Source of the DNA: CAWINY01 sp963837635
Lineage (GTDB): Bacteria; Acidobacteriota; Terriglobia; Terriglobales; Acidobacteriaceae
NCBI GenBank assembly: GCA_963837635.1
Contig: CAWINY010000006.1
Span: 310,001-374,000, forward strand
Length of the DNA: 64,000 nt
Reading direction: 5' to 3'
Positions 32,425 through 40,689 of this stretch are shown here, piece by piece. Each line of letters begins with the position of its first letter. Within the stretch, counting starts at the first letter, position 1. Made by a program: the position numbers and the translations under genes. The notes beneath the pieces were generated by a model. It was given only the letters and a program-made list of their open reading frames with translations, did not search any database and was not told where the DNA came from.

Positions 32425-33900
32425 AGCCCGGATAATTCGCGAAGTTGAAGACGCGAGAAGCCTCTTCTGCTACAAACATGTTGCTGAGACAGTGTTTGTG
32501 GTAACAGGAAAGGCTTCTGCGTGTTCGACGATAGCACGACACAGTGTTTGTTGTTCGCTGAGAGTTTTGCCAAGCCCGCCGCGTTGCAGTTCGATCAACG
32601 GCAAGGCAGTTCCGATGGCGGAGCCATCCTGCTGAAGGCGGCTGACCGCCGCTACGGATTGATCCGGAGTTTGGCCGAATGTCTGCGCGATAAGCGGCAA
32701 GCCGGCAAGGTCGATCATTCTTTGCGCGAGTTGTTGGCACAGCGCGTGTTCTCGATTGCCTGCGGCTATCCGGATGCCAACGACTCGGCCCGCCTGTCTG
32801 CCGACCCCATTCACAAGATGTTGCTCGACCGCGATCCGGTGGCGGGCCGCGATCTGGCTTCGCAGCCAACCCTGTCGCGCTTTGAAAACGCCATTCGCCC
32901 AAGGGAACTCTACCGTTTGGGTGAAGCACTGGCCGATAGCGTGATCGGGCGCCATGCCCAGCGGTTGCGCGGACGCGCCCGCCGCGTCACCATCGACCTG
33001 GATCCAACCGACGACCCCACCCACGGCGCCCAGCAGCTATCGTTCTTCAACGGACACTATGACAGCTGGTGCTACCTGCCGGTGATGGGATTTGTGAGCT
33101 TCAACGACGAAGCCGAACAGTACCTATGCGCGGCGGTGCTGCGTCCCGGCAACGTGACCGCCGTGGTAGGAGCGATGGGAATTTTGCGTCGCCTGCTGAA
33201 TATGATCCACTATTGCTTTCCGGGTGCGCGGATCCGCGTGCGCCTCGACGGCGGTTTCGCGCATCCCGATCTGCTCGACTTCCTGGATGCAGAGCCCAAC
33301 CTTGAGTACGTCATTGCGATGGCCAAAAACGCGGTGTTGAAGCGCAAGGCCAAACCAGCCATGCGGCAGGCCCGCCGGCTCTCGCGGCAGAGCGGAAAGA
33401 CCGAACACATTTACGGCGAAGCCAACTATGCGGCCCAAACGTGGCCGCAACAACGTCGCATCATCATCAAGGCCGAGGTGGTGCGTGCCGAGGGTAAGAA
33501 GCCGAAAGATAATCCGCGCTTTGTCATCACCAACATGAAGCAGAGTCCGCAATGGCTCTATGAAAAGGTGTACTGCCAGCGTGGCGAAATAGAGAATCGA
33601 ATAAAAGAACTGCACGATCTCCAGATCGACCGCACCAGTTGCAGCGACTTCTGGGCGAACCAGCTCCGCGTGCTGCTCACCGCTGCCGCCTACGTCCTGA
33701 TGCAGGAACTACGGCTGCAAGCCGCGCACACCAGCTGTGCGCGAGCTCAGGTCTGGACCCTCCGGGAACGGTTGCTGAAACTGGGTGCCCGGGTGCTGGT
33801 TTCGGTTCGCCGCGTGGTCGTACACCTGCCCGCGTCGTTCCCGTTCCTGCCCACCTTCCGGCAAGTGGCGCTGGCACTGGGCGCCTCGCCCGGATAACGC
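32425..33900 (+). mobile_element. IS1380-family insertion sequence, right end not identified
   Basis: The left end starts near 32,425 with AGCCCGGATAATTCGCG, like known IS1380-type termini. The transposase fills most of the element. A matching inverted end (reverse complement CGCGAATTATCCGGGC) was not found between 33,900 and 34,110, so the right boundary may have been lost or diverged. Confidence 0.65.
32521..33897 (+). CDS. IS1380-family transposase
   Basis: 458 residues from a GTG. DDE_Tnp_1-type transposase: ARRVTIDLDPTDDPTHGAQQ and FFNGHYDSWCYLPVMGF carry the first catalytic Asp. RVRLDGGFAHPDLLDFLDAE contains the second, and YCQRGEIENRIKELHDLQID holds the catalytic Glu. Length and motif order are normal for the family, and no frameshift is visible, so the enzyme may be active. 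It lies between the exported protein gene and the apparently damaged end of the gene at 34,036-34,908. Confidence 0.88.
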   Translation: MFDDSTTQCLLFAESFAKPAALQFDQRQGSSDGGAILLKAADRRYGLIRSLAECLRDKRQAGKVDHSLRELLAQRVFSIACGYPDANDSARLSADPIHKMLLDRDPVAGRDLASQPTLSRFENAIRPRELYRLGEALADSVIGRHAQRLRGRARRVTIDLDPTDDPTHGAQQLSFFNGHYDSWCYLPVMGFVSFNDEAEQYLCAAVLRPGNVTAVVGAMGILRRLLNMIHYCFPGARIRVRLDGGFAHPDLLDFLDAEPNLEYVIAMAKNAVLKRKAKPAMRQARRLSRQSGKTEHIYGEANYAAQTWPQQRRIIIKAEVVRAEGKKPKDNPRFVITNMKQSPQWLYEKVYCQRGEIENRIKELHDLQIDRTSCSDFWANQLRVLLTAAAYVLMQELRLQAAHTSCARAQVWTLRERLLKLGARVLVSVRRVVVHLPASFPFLPTFRQVALALGASPG

Positions 33901-34035
33901 GGCCTCGCAACGCCCCGAAACATAAGTTTCAAATGTTGCGCAAAATGGCGTACGAGGGAAAGCTTTGCTCGAAAAGCCACGCCATACCCATTTCGCACAC
34001 ACCCAAGCTCGTCGTCCCCGGTGATCCAACGAACA

Positions 34036-34908
34036 TCACGCAGCAACGCGCATCTTCGCCGCAAAATCGCGGCGCCGACTACCGCTCGCGGCACCTTCAC
34101 GAATAGTGCAGGTTAGATCACCGGGAACCGCACGGAAATTCGACCGGGTCTCGTATTGCTGTTTGTTGATTGTCTTGAAGAACACCAAACGTCCTGATAA
34201 TTGCACATTGATCAGGGCAGTCTTCCATTGTGAAGGTCCAACCTGTACACGCCCAATCTCGAGTGTGCCGCCGTTATCGATGTGCCCCACGATCCCATAC
34301 CCAAACTCTACGCGGTTTATGAGTTGGCCCGAGAGCTTTGCCAGGCGTTTCTGCTGCGAATCGATCAGAATAGTTCCAGCCAGGCTATGCACGACGCGAG
34401 CTTCGTAAGTCGGAGGATTGTAGCTGGCGTTGGGTCGGAATGTGAGCCTTACGAAGTTCCCCTCGACGCCGTCGTAGTCGTATAGAAAAGCGTCCGGCAT
34501 CATGTGCATCAGCTTCTCCAGCGTCTGCTCGTCTTCATCATGCGCTTGCTTGAACTTGAACTGCAGGCTCGGATCATGCAAAAAGCGCTCCATGCGCGCG
34601 TTGTCCTGCTGCCGCTGGTCCGGGTTAAGCGGTGTGCCGTCAATTGCAAGTACACGATAGAAAGGGCCGTCCTTTGTGTCCACCTGCTCTTCCGTGAGGG
34701 TTTGCTTCCCCTCTCGCTTGTCGATCACATATATCCACTTCCGTTGCTGCACACGGTCCGTCAGTTCATTTGCCACCACCTCATTAATGAGTTCGGCCGC
34801 AGGCAGCGGGAAACTGTGATATTGCGCGGGAGCGGCAATACATACTACCAATACGAGTGCGATTGCGAGTCGGCGTAAAGTTGTCGGGTTTGGAATATTG
34901 GTGCGCAC
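34036..34908 (-). CDS. Secreted hypothetical protein, C-terminus possibly altered by the IS1380 insertion
   Basis: 290 residues from a GTG giving a good signal peptide (RTNIPNPTTLRRLAIALVLV to VCIAAPAQ). The body has ELTDRVQQRKWIYVIDKREG, YRVLAIDGTPLNPDQRQQDN, VRLTFRPNASYNPPTYEARV and HSLAGTILIDSQQKRLAKLS, an exported beta-rich protein with an outer-membrane-sorting-like flavour that I cannot name further. The end after NFRAVPGDL changes to unrelated basic residues (REGAASGSRRRDFAAKMRVA) and lies just where the IS1380 right end would be, so the natural C-terminus was probably lost. It follows the phospholipase C-like gene, whose stop is about 108 bp upstream of the chosen start. Confidence 0.6.
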   Translation of the reverse strand: MRTNIPNPTTLRRLAIALVLVVCIAAPAQYHSFPLPAAELINEVVANELTDRVQQRKWIYVIDKREGKQTLTEEQVDTKDGPFYRVLAIDGTPLNPDQRQQDNARMERFLHDPSLQFKFKQAHDEDEQTLEKLMHMMPDAFLYDYDGVEGNFVRLTFRPNASYNPPTYEARVVHSLAGTILIDSQQKRLAKLSGQLINRVEFGYGIVGHIDNGGTLEIGRVQVGPSQWKTALINVQLSGRLVFFKTINKQQYETRSNFRAVPGDLTCTIREGAASGSRRRDFAAKMRVAA

Positions 34909-35015
34909 GGTTGTCGCCGCTCTACCGGAGCGGCTCCTGCATCTATGTTGTCGATCACTTGGCGCGCGAACACTTGCTTGTACATGCTGCGGCCAGGATG
35001 CCCTGCCCGCCCTTC

Positions 35016-36380
35016 TCACGGTGCAGGGCTGCCCGCCGCAGTCGGCACCGGCACCACGGACTTCAACTGGTCCAGCGACGTCAGCACACTCTGCCAGCGA
35101 AGTTGATCCTTCTTCGTTTCTATTGGTGCCGAGAGGTCAGAATAGAATTGCAGGATGTTATCGCGCAGATCCGGCGACGTCAGAGCGAACTTCCGCTCCG
35201 CCAACTGAGCCAGTAACTTTGCGTAGGTGTCGTCCGTGAGCGAGTATTCCGCTGCCATAGTCACTTGGCCGCTATCCAAGTCGCAGTCGGACAGCACCAG
35301 GGTGTCAGTGCGCACTTGTTCGAGAAAGGCCCGGTATTGATCGACGGTAGTATTAATGCTCTTGATATACAGGTCCTCGGTTTGCGGAGTTGGGTTATTG
35401 AACGCCAGCGCTTTGAAGGGACCGACCTTTGGCATGTATCGCAAGAGCGTTGACAAAATCCGGGTACCCAATCCCGGCTTCACATAGTCCTTCCCCCACT
35501 CCTTCTCATATCCGGAGCGCGAAAGACGATACAGGAACTTTCGTTTCGCGAAATTAGGCGTCTCGCGCATCAGCTCCTTCTTATGGGTTCGAAGAGCGAC
35601 CTGGGTCATTTGCGGAATCAGCCGGCTGATGGCGAAACGATACGAACCCACCGCCAGATCCTCATGGGTGAGCACATCCTTCAGCTCTACTCCGTACACC
35701 ACAGGGAAGACCCGTTCCAGCAAGGACTTGGATACCTGAAATCCGATGAAATCATGGTACTGCTGGGACGCATAACGATTCTTTGCCACCTGTACCGTGT
35801 CGAAGCCAAACTCCGTTTTCAGATGCGCTGTCTTGTCCTGGGCAAAGCGAACTGACTTGCCAAACTTCGCTCGTAACTTCGGATACTCGATCGCGACGGC
35901 TTGGTTGACAGCCGGGTGACCGGCGATATCCGACGCATAGTGCGACAGTGCGCCCAGCGCGAAGGCGTACTCGTCGACGTCCTGGCTTTCGAGCAGCAGC
36001 TCGCGAACAAAGTCTCCGCTGCGAACGTAATGCACCAGGTCGCTGAATTCTCTACTACCGAACGGGTAGTAGCCGAGATCCTGGATGACGGCGCCTCCAT
36101 AGGCGTAGGCATGCGCTTCCCTGATCTGGTCTTCCGACAGTCCCGGATACCGCTTGAGCAGGAGGGGGCGGATCTCATCGGTCCAGAGCAGGTCTACGAT
36201 TTCCTCGTGGGTCAGAACGGAGTATGCGGACAAACCGCCGCAGCACACCAGCACGACGAGAAGAAGTGCCGCCGCACGGACAGAAAGCAGGCGCCAACCC
36301 TTGGCCATTGCGCCCGGCGATGAAAGTCTATGCTTAAACCTCATAAACAAAAGACCCGACTGCCTTGAGATAACTTTCAT
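35016..36380 (-). CDS. Zinc-dependent phospholipase C-like protein
   Basis: 454 residues; a signal/anchor lies at about 30-52 (VRAAALLLVVLVCCGGLSAY), and starts at 36,380 or 36,308 are both possible. The mature N-terminus SVLTHEEIVDLLWTDEIRPL, then HAYAYGGAVIQDLGYYPFGS, FALGALSHYASDIAGHPAVN, with several conserved His and Asp residues, matches the zinc-dependent phospholipase C fold (PF00882-type), whose trinuclear zinc site uses such residues. The long C-terminal part (230-454) has no assignment. Substrate is unproven. It precedes the secreted protein at 34,036-34,908 on the same strand, probably as one transcript. Confidence 0.75.
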   Translation of the reverse strand: MKVISRQSGLLFMRFKHRLSSPGAMAKGWRLLSVRAAALLLVVLVCCGGLSAYSVLTHEEIVDLLWTDEIRPLLLKRYPGLSEDQIREAHAYAYGGAVIQDLGYYPFGSREFSDLVHYVRSGDFVRELLLESQDVDEYAFALGALSHYASDIAGHPAVNQAVAIEYPKLRAKFGKSVRFAQDKTAHLKTEFGFDTVQVAKNRYASQQYHDFIGFQVSKSLLERVFPVVYGVELKDVLTHEDLAVGSYRFAISRLIPQMTQVALRTHKKELMRETPNFAKRKFLYRLSRSGYEKEWGKDYVKPGLGTRILSTLLRYMPKVGPFKALAFNNPTPQTEDLYIKSINTTVDQYRAFLEQVRTDTLVLSDCDLDSGQVTMAAEYSLTDDTYAKLLAQLAERKFALTSPDLRDNILQFYSDLSAPIETKKDQLRWQSVLTSLDQLKSVVPVPTAAGSPAP

Positions 36381-36569
36381 GAGTTATGCGCCCTCGAATC
36401 TTCCGTCCTTCTGCTGGACCCCACAATATAGCTTTGCACGATTTCTTTCGAAATACTGTGCAGAATGGATCATTTCACGAGCAGACGTGCAGGGAGAGGG
36501 TAGATGTACGCCCGGATTGACTGAGCTAGCTCAGGGCATGCAAGGACGCTGAAGCACGTAAGGGCATCG

Positions 36570-36749
36570 CTATATTCCACACTCCAGGCAAGCTGCTCTG
36601 GAACGGGACGTAATTCTCCCGCAATGGGGACACATTCTTTGTGCCCCACTCGCCGGCACTCGCCGTCCCATCCAGCGTCGGGATAGGTGGATCGCCGGAA
36701 GAGCAATCCCGAGAAGCGCCAAACCCAAGCAAATGTTTCTGATGATCAC
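36570..36749 (-). CDS. Small membrane protein with zinc ribbon
   Basis: 59 residues from a GTG with GAGGG upstream. One transmembrane helix (IIRNICLGLALLGIALPAIH) is followed by a basic stretch and a four-Cys zinc ribbon (MCPHCGRITSRSRAACLECG). No known family. The promoter carries TGAGC palindrome site 5 at 36,818-36,833 with TACGGT at the spacing expected of a -10 element. Confidence 0.5.
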   Translation of the reverse strand: MIIRNICLGLALLGIALPAIHLSRRWMGRRVPASGAQRMCPHCGRITSRSRAACLECGI

Positions 36750-36817
36750 AAGTATCCCTCGTTTCCCGCTCTCACCGGGTGACTTTCTAACCGTAACGCG
36801 AAGGCGCGAATGCCGTC

Positions 36818-36833
36818 TGAGCAATAAAGCTCA
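36818..36833. promoter_or_regulatory. TGAGC-N6-GCTCA palindrome, site 5
   Basis: TGAGCAATAAAGCTCA; its reverse complement TGAGCTTTATTGCTCA is identical to site 2. On the minus strand TACGGT starts 22 bp after the palindrome (plus 36,790-36,795), giving a palindrome centre near -42.5 for the zinc-ribbon gene 69 bp away. Confidence 0.6.
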
Positions 36834-37070
36834 CAGTTCCCGACGAGAGTCATTGGCGGGGGTACTTGAAAGAGGGGTCGGGCTTTGGTCTGCCCGTTTG
36901 CCAGCCCGGCTGCAACGGTTTTGCAATGACGCTGTGGTTGCATACCGGCAGCCAGAAATCGCTCACCTTCCTGTACACCTGCACGATTTCCGATTTCTTG
37001 GTCTAAAAGGGAGGATTCTTCGCGGGCTCAGCCTCAACCCGCACCACGGAAGAGTCTTCTGCACGGGTGA

Positions 37071-37086
37071 TGAGCAATGTTGCTCA
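37071..37086. promoter_or_regulatory. TGAGC-N6-GCTCA palindrome, site 6
   Basis: TGAGCAATGTTGCTCA, 64 bp ahead of the ATG at 37,150 that begins the unit leading into mlaE. It may thus regulate the Mla-type transporter. Confidence 0.55.
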
Positions 37087-37149
37087 GTCAGCGGCTTCAG
37101 AAAATGGCACATTTGTTCGTGAAGACTCTCTCTGACAAGCCGCCGAGTA

Positions 37150-37500
37150 ATGGCCATGAGCAACGTATCACACCGGGTTCTTGTAGTCGACGATGAGCCG
37201 AGCGATCGCGAAATCATCGCAATGTTGTTGATGCCTAGGAGAATTTCCACCTTCAACATGCGCCGACTTACGCCCTTGCTGCTGGTCATATCGAGCTTAG
37301 TTTCCCTGTCTGCGCCGGCAACGGCGCAATCGCGTCGCTACGACGCCAAAGATACGTTGCGGATGGGCAACCACAACCTGCTGGGATCGGTGAGCGGGGA
37401 TATTGCACTGGAGTTCCTCTATGGCAGACCCCACTCCCTGCTCTCTCCCATGCACCTGGACAATAGAAATCGATTGCCAAATCCCGGTTTACGCCAGTGA
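37150..37500 (+). CDS. Chimeric small ORF: receiver-domain start joined to a secreted peptide
   Basis: 116 residues. The first 27 (MSNVSHRVLVVDDEPSDREI) are the first strand and acidic pair of a response-regulator receiver. Thereafter the sequence switches to MRRLTPLLLVISSLVSLSAP, a signal peptide, and a short mature part (YDAKDTLRMGNHNLLGSVSG). The join looks like a deletion fusing two unrelated genes; internal starts at 37,231 or 37,258 could yield the secreted peptide alone. Its stop overlaps the mlaE GTG start by 4 bp, so it is translationally coupled to the transporter. Function unknown. Confidence 0.45.
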   Translation: MAMSNVSHRVLVVDDEPSDREIIAMLLMPRRISTFNMRRLTPLLLVISSLVSLSAPATAQSRRYDAKDTLRMGNHNLLGSVSGDIALEFLYGRPHSLLSPMHLDNRNRLPNPGLRQ

Positions 37501-38342
37501 GCAACCGCAAGTGTAATACGCTCGAAGACATAGATTCCGGCCCTCCGGAGCGACGAAGCGTGTTCGCCACGGTTAGCCACGCCCAGGACCTGATTCGCGA
37601 GTTTCTCGAGTGGTTCGGCGACCTGGGCATATTCGTCTGGCAAGTTGTGCGGGCCGCAGTAACGCCGCCATTTGAATTCCGCGAATTCCTTAGGCAGTTC
37701 GACGAGATGGGATCAAAGTCCCTGCCGCTGGTGGCTTTGGCCGGCGCCGCCACCGGGGTTGTACTCTCTCTGGAAGCCCGATACAGTCTGACTCGATTTG
37801 GAGCCAAATCGCTCCTTCCGGCCGCTATTGTGTTCTCGGTCATCCACGAGACCGGTCCGATCATTACTGGCCTGGTAGTTAGTGGCAGATTGGGAGCTGG
37901 CATTGGCGCGGAGTTGGCGTCGATGAAAGTGACCGAGCAGATCGACGCCATCGAAGCATCTGCGGTGAACCCCTACAGGCTGCTGGCAGTAACCCGCATC
38001 CTAGCCTGCATCCTTGTACTGCCACTACTGACCCTCGCTGCCGATCTGTGCGGCTTGGTCATGGGCTGGCTTGCGCAAGCCATGGTTGAGCCGCTCTCGT
38101 TACGCCAGTTCATCAACAGCGGCTTCAAGGGCGCCAGTTTCAATGACTTTCTGCCGCCCACGTTTAAGACCGCGGTGTTTGGCCTGATTATTGGACTGAT
38201 CGCGTGCTTCCAGGGAATGCGCACCCGAGGCGGCGCCGAAGGCGTGGGACGCGCGGCCACCAGTTCGGTTGTCTTGTCCTCATTGTTCGTGATCCTGGCC
38301 GATGTGGTGTTGGTGAAATTCATAATCACAGTTTTCCCGTAA
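37497..38342 (+). CDS. mlaE: MlaE-family ABC transporter permease
   Basis: 281 residues from a GTG overlapping the preceding stop by 4 bp. Five to six membrane helices with the family core: SLPLVALAGAATGVVLSLEA, VIHETGPIITGLVVSGRLGA, GAELASMKVTEQIDAIEASA, FKTAVFGLIIGLIACFQGMR and GAEGVGRAATSSVVLSSLFV. The EQIDAIE segment is the coupling helix that touches the ATPase. With mlaF and mlaD it forms the inner-membrane complex for phospholipid movement between inner and outer membranes. No mlaB or mlaC is seen nearby. Confidence 0.9.
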   Translation: MSNRKCNTLEDIDSGPPERRSVFATVSHAQDLIREFLEWFGDLGIFVWQVVRAAVTPPFEFREFLRQFDEMGSKSLPLVALAGAATGVVLSLEARYSLTRFGAKSLLPAAIVFSVIHETGPIITGLVVSGRLGAGIGAELASMKVTEQIDAIEASAVNPYRLLAVTRILACILVLPLLTLAADLCGLVMGWLAQAMVEPLSLRQFINSGFKGASFNDFLPPTFKTAVFGLIIGLIACFQGMRTRGGAEGVGRAATSSVVLSSLFVILADVVLVKFIITVFP

Positions 38343-38371
38343 ACACCGATTCAACAGCTAGCGAAACAGAT

Positions 38372-39160
38372 ATGGCTACAACCGACCAAATCGCAATCAG
38401 GCAAGAAGAAGCCGAAGAAGACGGCAATGCCCCAGTTTTGATGGCCGAGAATTTGCATAAGTCCTTCGGAAGCCAAAAGGTCCTAAACGGTATTAGCCTG
38501 ACTGTGAACCGCGGAGAGACCCTCGCCGTCCTAGGACGCAGCGGTACGGGCAAAAGTGTATTGCTGAGACTCATTATCGGTCTGCAGAAACCTGACTCGG
38601 GATCGATTCGTATCCACGGCAAGGACATCGCCGGCCTGTCTCTCGACCAGCTTGGTGAAATCAGAAAGAAGATGGGGTTTCTGTTTCAGCGCGCCGCACT
38701 TTATGACTCGTTGACCGTCGAGCAGAACGTTGCTTTTCCGCTCCAGCACCACAAGAAGGAAATGACTAGATCGGAGCAACTCGTCCGGGCCGGGGAGCTA
38801 CTGTCGGAAGTGGGAATGGGAGGGAGCTTCGGAAAGATGCCTTCCGATATCTCGGGCGGCATGCAGAAGCGAGTAGGGCTGGCCCGGGCGCTAGCTTTGG
38901 ACCCCGACATTCTGCTGCTCGACGAGCCCACCGCAGGCCTCGACCCCATTAGTTCGGCGGAGGTCGAGGACTTGGTTCTAAAGCTCCAGGCGGAACATCA
39001 CTTGGCATCCATCGTCGTAACTCACGATCTGCACCTCGCAAAGACCATAGCGAACCGTCTGGCCCTGTTGAATAAGGGAAATATGGTGATCGAAGGAACA
39101 TTTGAAGAACTTCAGAAAAGTGACGTCCAGTTTGTAAAGGACTTTCTAAAGCATTCGTAG
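38372..39160 (+). CDS. mlaF: MlaF-family ABC transporter ATP-binding protein
   Basis: 262 residues from ATG 38,372, 29 bp after mlaE. Walker A LGRSGTGKSVLLRL, Q-loop GFLFQRAALYDSLTV, signature SGGMQKRVGLARAL, Walker B DILLLDEPTAGLDP and switch His in VVTHDLHLAK are all present. The family feature of an ATPase for MCE systems is the phrase FQRAALYDSLTV. A short acidic N-terminal extension (EEAEEDGNAP) is unusual. It powers the MlaE/MlaD complex. Confidence 0.92.
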   Translation: MATTDQIAIRQEEAEEDGNAPVLMAENLHKSFGSQKVLNGISLTVNRGETLAVLGRSGTGKSVLLRLIIGLQKPDSGSIRIHGKDIAGLSLDQLGEIRKKMGFLFQRAALYDSLTVEQNVAFPLQHHKKEMTRSEQLVRAGELLSEVGMGGSFGKMPSDISGGMQKRVGLARALALDPDILLLDEPTAGLDPISSAEVEDLVLKLQAEHHLASIVVTHDLHLAKTIANRLALLNKGNMVIEGTFEELQKSDVQFVKDFLKHS

Positions 39161-39168
39161 GAGGACAG

Positions 39169-40116
39169 ATGTCGAGAGCGGCGCGGCTGGGAGCCTTCAT
39201 CGTTGCAACACTGGCGATTCTTGTAGGTGGTGTCTTCGTCATCGGAAGCAAGCAGGACCTTTTCAGCTCCACGTACCAGTTGAATGCGCAATTTGACAAT
39301 GTGGTGGGGCTGGATGCGGGCGGCGATGTGCGAGTAGGCGGGGTGCACAGCGGAACGGTGCGCAGAATCTTGTTGCCTCACAAACCGGGCGAGAAGGTCA
39401 CGGTGGTCATGGATCTCGTCAAGTCGACGCACGAGATTATCAAGCGGGACTCCGTGGCCTCCATCGAAACCGAGGGACTAGTCGGGAACCAGTATCTCGC
39501 AATCTCGTTTGGATCCACTGGGGCAAGGGACGTGCGGGATGGAGATCTGATCGCCAGCCTGTCGCCACTCAAGATGTCAGACCTACTCAAGAAGGCGAGC
39601 GGAATCCTGGATAGTAGTCAGGACGCCATCCAGAATGCCACTCGTGCGACGGCGAATCTGGACTCGATCAGTACGAAGATCGACGGCGGTCGGGGAACCG
39701 TAGGAGCGCTGGTCAACGACAAACAGCTCTACAGCAATCTGGTGCAAACAACGAATGCCATGCATGACACAATGGTCCAGGCGCAATCCGGGGTCACCGA
39801 CTTCCAGGAGAACATGGGGGCCCTGAAGCAGAACTTCCTCCTGCGCGGGTATTTCAAGAACCGCGGCTACGAAGATTCCGCCGATCTGGCAAAGAACGCG
39901 GTAGGGCGGCTGCCTAAAGGTACTCCGATGAAGGAGTTTACGTACTCGGCGCAGCAGCTCTTCGATAAGCACGATTCGGCCAAGCTGAAGAACCAGAAAT
40001 CTCTAAATAGTGGCGGCGAGTTCCTGGCTAATGAAATGGGAGTTCCCCCGGCTCTGCCGGGGAGGCACGCGAAGTTTGACAGATACGGGAGTCCATCCAA
40101 GAAACTCCTGGCGTGA
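39169..40116 (+). CDS. mlaD: MCE-domain (MlaD-type) protein, split by an IS200-like element
   Basis: GGAGG before the ATG, 8 bp after mlaF. An N-terminal anchor (about 6-27) precedes the MCE domain (about 35-120: TYQLNAQFDNVVGLDAGGDV, RVGGVHSGTVRRILLP, SIETEGLVGNQYLAISFG). A helical region (140-290) includes the NDKQLYSNLVQTTNAMHDTM pattern. The native sequence ends at about LANEMG (40,035-40,040). The last 24 residues (VPPALPGRHAKFDRYGSPSK...) are encoded by the inserted IS. The lost C-terminal part continues beyond the element at 40,690. The truncated MCE hexamer unit may still work, lacking the OmpA-like end. Confidence 0.85.
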   Translation: MSRAARLGAFIVATLAILVGGVFVIGSKQDLFSSTYQLNAQFDNVVGLDAGGDVRVGGVHSGTVRRILLPHKPGEKVTVVMDLVKSTHEIIKRDSVASIETEGLVGNQYLAISFGSTGARDVRDGDLIASLSPLKMSDLLKKASGILDSSQDAIQNATRATANLDSISTKIDGGRGTVGALVNDKQLYSNLVQTTNAMHDTMVQAQSGVTDFQENMGALKQNFLLRGYFKNRGYEDSADLAKNAVGRLPKGTPMKEFTYSAQQLFDKHDSAKLKNQKSLNSGGEFLANEMGVPPALPGRHAKFDRYGSPSKKLLA

Positions 40117-40688
40117 GCCGCGAAGCACACGCAAAGGAGAAACTGGATGGACGAGTATGAAAGCTTAAGCCACTCGAAATGGGAGTGCAAATACCATGTG
40201 GTGTTTATCCCAAAGGGCCGGCGGAAAGCGTTGTATGGGGAGTTGCGGAAGTATTTGGGAGAGGTGTTCCGCAAACTGGCGGAGCAGAAGGAAAGCCGGA
40301 TTGAGGAAGGGCATCTGCTGGCGGACCACGTGCACATGTTGATATCGATCCCGCCGAAGTACGCGGTGGCGCAGGTGGTTGGGTTTATGAAAGGGAAGAG
40401 TGCGATTCATCTGGCGCGAGTGTACGGAGGGCGGAAACAGAATTTTGTAGGGCAGAGTTTCTGGGCGCGGGGATACTTTGTGTCGACGGTCGGGCGGGAC
40501 GAGACATCGATCCGAGAGTACATCCGCACGCAGGAGGAAGAGGACAAGCGCCTGGATCAGTTGAACATGTGGCGCTGAAGGGGCCACCTTCAGGTGGCCA
40601 AGAATGTCGGGGCCGCGTTAGCGACCCCGCTCAGCCGCTTTGAGCGGCTCACATCCTAAAGCCCCCGGCTCTGCCGGGGGATATTTAC
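40040..40688 (+). mobile_element. IS200/IS605-family element inserted in the mlaD-type gene
   Basis: Matching hairpins CCCCCGGCTCTGCCGGGG mark both sides (about 40,044-40,062 and 40,661-40,680), as expected for single-strand transposons that recognise subterminal hairpins rather than inverted repeats. Between the tnpA stop and the right end lie three further hairpins (GGCCACC/GGTGGCC, GGGGCCGC/..., AGCCGCT/AGCGGCT). The right edge may be ATATTTAC (40,681-40,688). Host coding sequence resumes immediately after. Confidence 0.8.
40147..40578 (+). CDS. tnpA: IS200-type Y1 transposase TnpA
   Basis: 143 residues. HUH motif in LLADHVHMLISIPP (His-Val-His) and catalytic Tyr in REYIRTQEEEDKR. N-terminal SKWECKYHVVFIPKGRRKAL and the conserved GQSFWARGYFVSTVG are typical. 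Length is right for the IS200 group, which lacks tnpB. It cuts and joins single-stranded DNA at hairpin ends, probably on the replication lagging strand. The absence of any frameshift suggests a recent, potentially active copy. Confidence 0.92.
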   Translation: MDEYESLSHSKWECKYHVVFIPKGRRKALYGELRKYLGEVFRKLAEQKESRIEEGHLLADHVHMLISIPPKYAVAQVVGFMKGKSAIHLARVYGGRKQNFVGQSFWARGYFVSTVGRDETSIREYIRTQEEEDKRLDQLNMWR

Positions 40689-40689
40689 T

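Larger units (their letters stand above)
36750..37149. other. Divergent intergenic region with two TGAGC palindromes
   Basis: No supported gene. It contains sites 5 (36,818-36,833) and 6 (37,071-37,086), each close to one of the divergent genes. Confidence 0.5.

Noticed and set aside
40640..40655. TGAGCGGCTCA as another regulon site
   Set aside because: Arms are separated by only one base; it is a hairpin inside the IS200-like element, not the 5-6-5 palindrome.
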